NCBI GenBank assembly: GCA_003342895.1
Contig: PTFA01000011.1
Span: forward strand, 1,446,629-1,510,628
Direction: 5' to 3'
Origin: Casuarius casuarius
Taxonomy: Eukaryota; Chordata; Aves; Casuariiformes; Casuariidae
DNA: 64,000 nucleotides
Below, in pieces: positions 60,701 through 64,000 of the stretch (its first letter is position 1; each line of letters opens with the position of its first letter). The position numbers were made by a program, and so were the translations under genes. The notes below the pieces were generated by a model. The model saw only the letters and a list, made by a program, of their open reading frames with translations, ran no database searches and was not told the origin of the DNA.

Positions 60701-63700
60701 CTACCCNACATGTGATCTTTGAGAAATAACTTATTATTTGTAAGATGACTGAGAAATCTTCTAGAAGAGAGCAGAGAAGTCATACCACAAAGAGTTGCAA
60801 TTTAGGACAAGATGCTTTTTTACAGTTCTTCCTTTTGTCCAGAGCATTTTACTGAAGCACATGCAGACCATCCTTTTAACTTTCTCAGGAGTGCTAGTTA
60901 TCCAAACTGGATTACTGCTCTGACACAGCTATGCTGCTTCTGCTCCCAGACTGCCTGGTAACGCTGAATTTTTTTGTGCTGTGTTCACATAGGATATCTG
61001 AAAGGAGTGACAACAGGTATGCCAGTCCATTTGTTCCTTTGAAGGAAACTATCTTGGACTTGCTTACAAGCAAATATAAGCTTTGTTTTAATGGGTGATT
61101 TCCCAAACAATAAAAAATAAATAAATAAATAGAAAGATCCAGGAATGATACGAAAGCCTGGTTTAGGTGTCTATCTGCTGTAGCCAACGATCCATTCTAG
61201 ATAAAACCTTAGGGGCAAACAAAGCCACAGACAAGTCCTAAGAACAATTACTGACAACTGTGAATTTCCTGTCTGAGACTAACTTCTACTAATTTTTCTT
61301 CTAGGGAAAAGGAGAATGCTTATGGTCCTTCTTCTAGAGGCATAACTGAACAATGCAATCATGATTTTGTCTCTAACATAAGCCAAGTGATAAATACTCG
61401 TTTCATGCATTAATCTCCTATTCTGGCCTTCGTAAAAATGACTTTTTTTCCAAATCTATTTCATGATAGCTAAATTATATCTGAAAACTTATGATTTCCA
61501 TTTGTGATATGGAGCAATGGAGTTCTGTAGATTGATTCAAGATACGTGTGTTGACTGAGCCCTACACAGAGTTATTACAATTGATAGTCAGTAATTTCTT
61601 TGGCAATTATGTCCCATGCTGTGTTAACTGAGTTGTTATACCTCAGATGGACAGAAGAACCACAAGATTTCTAAGGGAAGGTTATGCTTTTTATCAGACC
61701 CACTAATATAACTGGAAGACCTGAAGAATACTTTGGTAGCCTCAGAAGCTTTTTTGACATATTAGCTGATATAGTAAAAGATACTGTTTCTCTCTCCTTT
61801 TGTTTCATTAACTATTTTGTCATTTTAATAGAGATTTTGTTTAAACCCTTTCTTTGTAATTAGAGAAGGGATGTTGTTGTTTGAAGATAAAATTAATCCA
61901 CAGCTGAACGATCAGAATTAAAAAAAAGAATGAGCTTTGGCCACTAAGGTTCAATAACGAACATAACTTTTTTTTTATTTAGTCTGCTTGTCCTGAGAGT
62001 AGTTACCTATGCTCTTCAAGGCATCTGTCCTGTACTTGAAGAGGTACATTTTTCTTTCTGCCCAGAAGCGATGTGAAAGGTAGCAGAATGAGTAATGTCA
62101 TCAGTATTTCATCTCTCTTTTCCAGATAATGAGCAAATTAAACCAGTAATTTGACTAAAATTTTTCATGTGATTGTCCTCACCCTTTAAGCACACAAAGT
62201 GGACCTCTCTACCTCAATTTCACTGACAATCCATGCAGATCGAAAGATTTTTCTGACCTCGTATACTGGCAGGGCAGGATGTAACTGAGTTAAGTAGCAA
62301 GATACTGATGCTTCTAGGAAATAGAGAACACACAAATAAAAGGCAAACTTAATAAACTGTTGATTAAGTGTAAAATGAACTTAAACCTCAGATCAACCCC
62401 AAATTGAGAGAACTGTCCTGCAGTACTACCAAAGGTCTTTTCCCATTTTTAGGACTAAAAAGTAAACTGGCATAGCTCTCATCATGGGAATGATCTAAAA
62501 TTAGGAGAGATGCCCAAATATGAAAGAATCCTAAAAATACAATACAGACTTATCTGTAATAGTAGTGTCCCTTTATTGAGCCTGCAAGCCATACTCCAAA
62601 CAAAAGGCAGCCAACCATGACTAGTAAAGGCTCTGAAATCCTTCTGAAAAGTGCTGGATTAGCAACCATAGTCTCTTTTTCCCCAGAGTATATATTTTCT
62701 AGTTCAGCTACTAACTTGTTTCTGACAGAAATGGTGGCTTCCATGTTTCAGCATGGGATGATATCACCCCTTGGAATGAAGCAAAGTATATACCTTGTAT
62801 ATACCAAAGCTATATATCTTGACATATATTTTGTTCTTTACATTTCTTCAGCATTCTCCGCAAAAAAGCAGCCAGCAGTTAGATGATGACCATGAAGGGC
62901 AAGGGTGATTTGGGGGTTTAGGCACTTTATCACTTGGAATCTGATTGAAAGAATAGCTCTTGGAACAACTTAAATTCAATTGGGCCATTGTCACTTCCTG
63001 CCAAGGACTTTCTATCTATCACAAGAGTTTTCCAGAGTGTTTTGAGGGAGAGACAGAGGGTAGGTCTCTCTAAATGAACTTTTATAATGATCTCTAGTTT
63101 GTGGGCAGAGTTTTCACTGTTCCTTTGAGAAGTTCAATTATGTGAAGATTATAGAAGTAGCTGTAGGAGATGTTCTCAAGTGCCTTTGGTATTAATTCAA
63201 AGAGGAATGAGTCAAAAAATAATTTGAAGCCTGACATTAATCTTCTTTGAATTTGTAGAAGAGCTATTGTTAAAAAATTCCCTACTGGTTTATTTTTCCA
63301 GTTTAATTCAAAAGAGTTTTGAACAGTAGGTTTTTCAGCACTGAGTTAGTATTTCTTTTCTGTGTAGCTAATGTAAAATATTGGTGTCAAGAATCAATTT
63401 GGATCAGTAAATATTTTCCTTCTGCAGTCTTCCAGTATGTTTTTAAAAGACACTGAGAGGGCTGAAAAGGTGAACTTGGTGAAAGAGCTATTCTACTAAG
63501 TTTAGTTAACATCAGCTAGTTGATGGATCAAAACCAGAATCTGAAATCAAAATCTTTTGTTTCTTTTTGTAAAACAGTTAAGTTTTGATTTGAATCTACT
63601 TGTAACATTTTTTGAATTTAAAAGCCTGAAAATCTTAATTCCCTTCTGAGTGTGCTCAAAATCTCGTGTGTGAAGCTGGGTTTACAACTAGTTTGTTCAG

Positions 63701-64000
63701 TTGAAGATGATCAAATTCTGTCTGTGTTCTCATCTCATCAGAAAAATCATATTTTAGGTCACAGTATCTGTGACAACTGCATCCAGATTTGGTGTCTATG
63801 AATGTGACCCAAAACTAAACTATATCCTTAGGCAATCTTGGATCTTGAACATTAAATTCTTTCTAACTGCAAATGGTATTTCCTTCATTAATTTCTAGAA
63901 TTCCCCAACTTAGCAATTACACAAAGCCAAATGTTCAATGTTGGAAAAGCCCAATAGACTTGTATTTAATTTCTCTAAGCTCTTTAGCATTGTTCAGAAA
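57726..64000. other. Unique AT-rich noncoding DNA
   Basis: A T20 homopolymer (58846-58865), an (AAAT)n tract at about 61108-61132 and a small 9-bp-stem hairpin at 60559-60581 are the only structures noted. The frames at 59016-59655 and 60912-61187 on the minus strand and 62617-62886 on the plus strand show no domains. The part at 57730-58350 remains conserved-looking. Confidence 0.5.

Noticed and set aside
1..64000. tRNA, rRNA, snRNA, CRISPR arrays, endogenous retroviruses, bacterial-type operons
   Set aside because: I looked for their usual sequence hallmarks by eye and saw none. A tRNA and ncRNA covariance-model scan, which I cannot run, would be decisive for small RNAs.

Overview
The window reads as AT-rich vertebrate nuclear DNA, most likely from a bird. 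It contains CR1 LINE sequence (one 5'-truncated copy with the typical CR1 3' end and two much older relics), little other interspersed repeat, no L1 or Alu-type elements that I can see, and none of the dense gene packing of bacteria. Scattered single N bases suggest a consensus assembly. I could not recognise any complete protein-coding gene. The longest open frames are 100-170 codons, many start at non-ATG codons or run through simple repeats, and none matches a family I can name. The window is best read as intergenic DNA or part of very long introns.

Layout. 0-5 kb: unique AT-rich DNA with one exon-like segment near 0.6 kb, an (AT)n tract, a compound CA/TG/CG microsatellite at 3.5-3.65 kb and a stretch resembling a conserved noncoding element near 4.0-4.3 kb. 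5-15 kb: unique DNA; the most exon-like segment of the window lies on the minus strand at 8.8-8.9 kb. 14.8-22.7 kb is the most eventful part: a GC-rich block, an old CR1 reverse-transcriptase relic (15.5 kb), an old CR1 endonuclease-to-linker relic (18.1-19.2 kb), a GC-rich block flanked by degenerate direct repeats (19.3-19.8 kb), a perfect 45-bp tandem duplication (20.9 kb) and a 453-bp CpG-rich insertion bounded by a perfect 13-bp direct repeat (22.25-22.73 kb). 24-45 kb: unique DNA with several exon-like segments on the plus strand (24.5, 32.8, 34.7, 42.2 kb), opposed G-rich tracts (26.3-26.5 kb) and homopolymer tracts. 45-50 kb: fragments resembling ancient amniote repeats. 52.1-52.6 kb: the clear minus-strand CR1. 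55.6 kb: a TATA box followed at promoter-like spacing by a good splice donor. 57.66-57.73 kb: a long two-part hairpin inside conserved-looking DNA.

No operon-like or pathway-level organisation can be claimed. The exon-like segments may belong to noncoding transcripts or be chance matches, since a window of this size will contain several good acceptor-donor pairs by chance. They are listed with low confidence so that they can be tested against RNA data and cross-species alignment.
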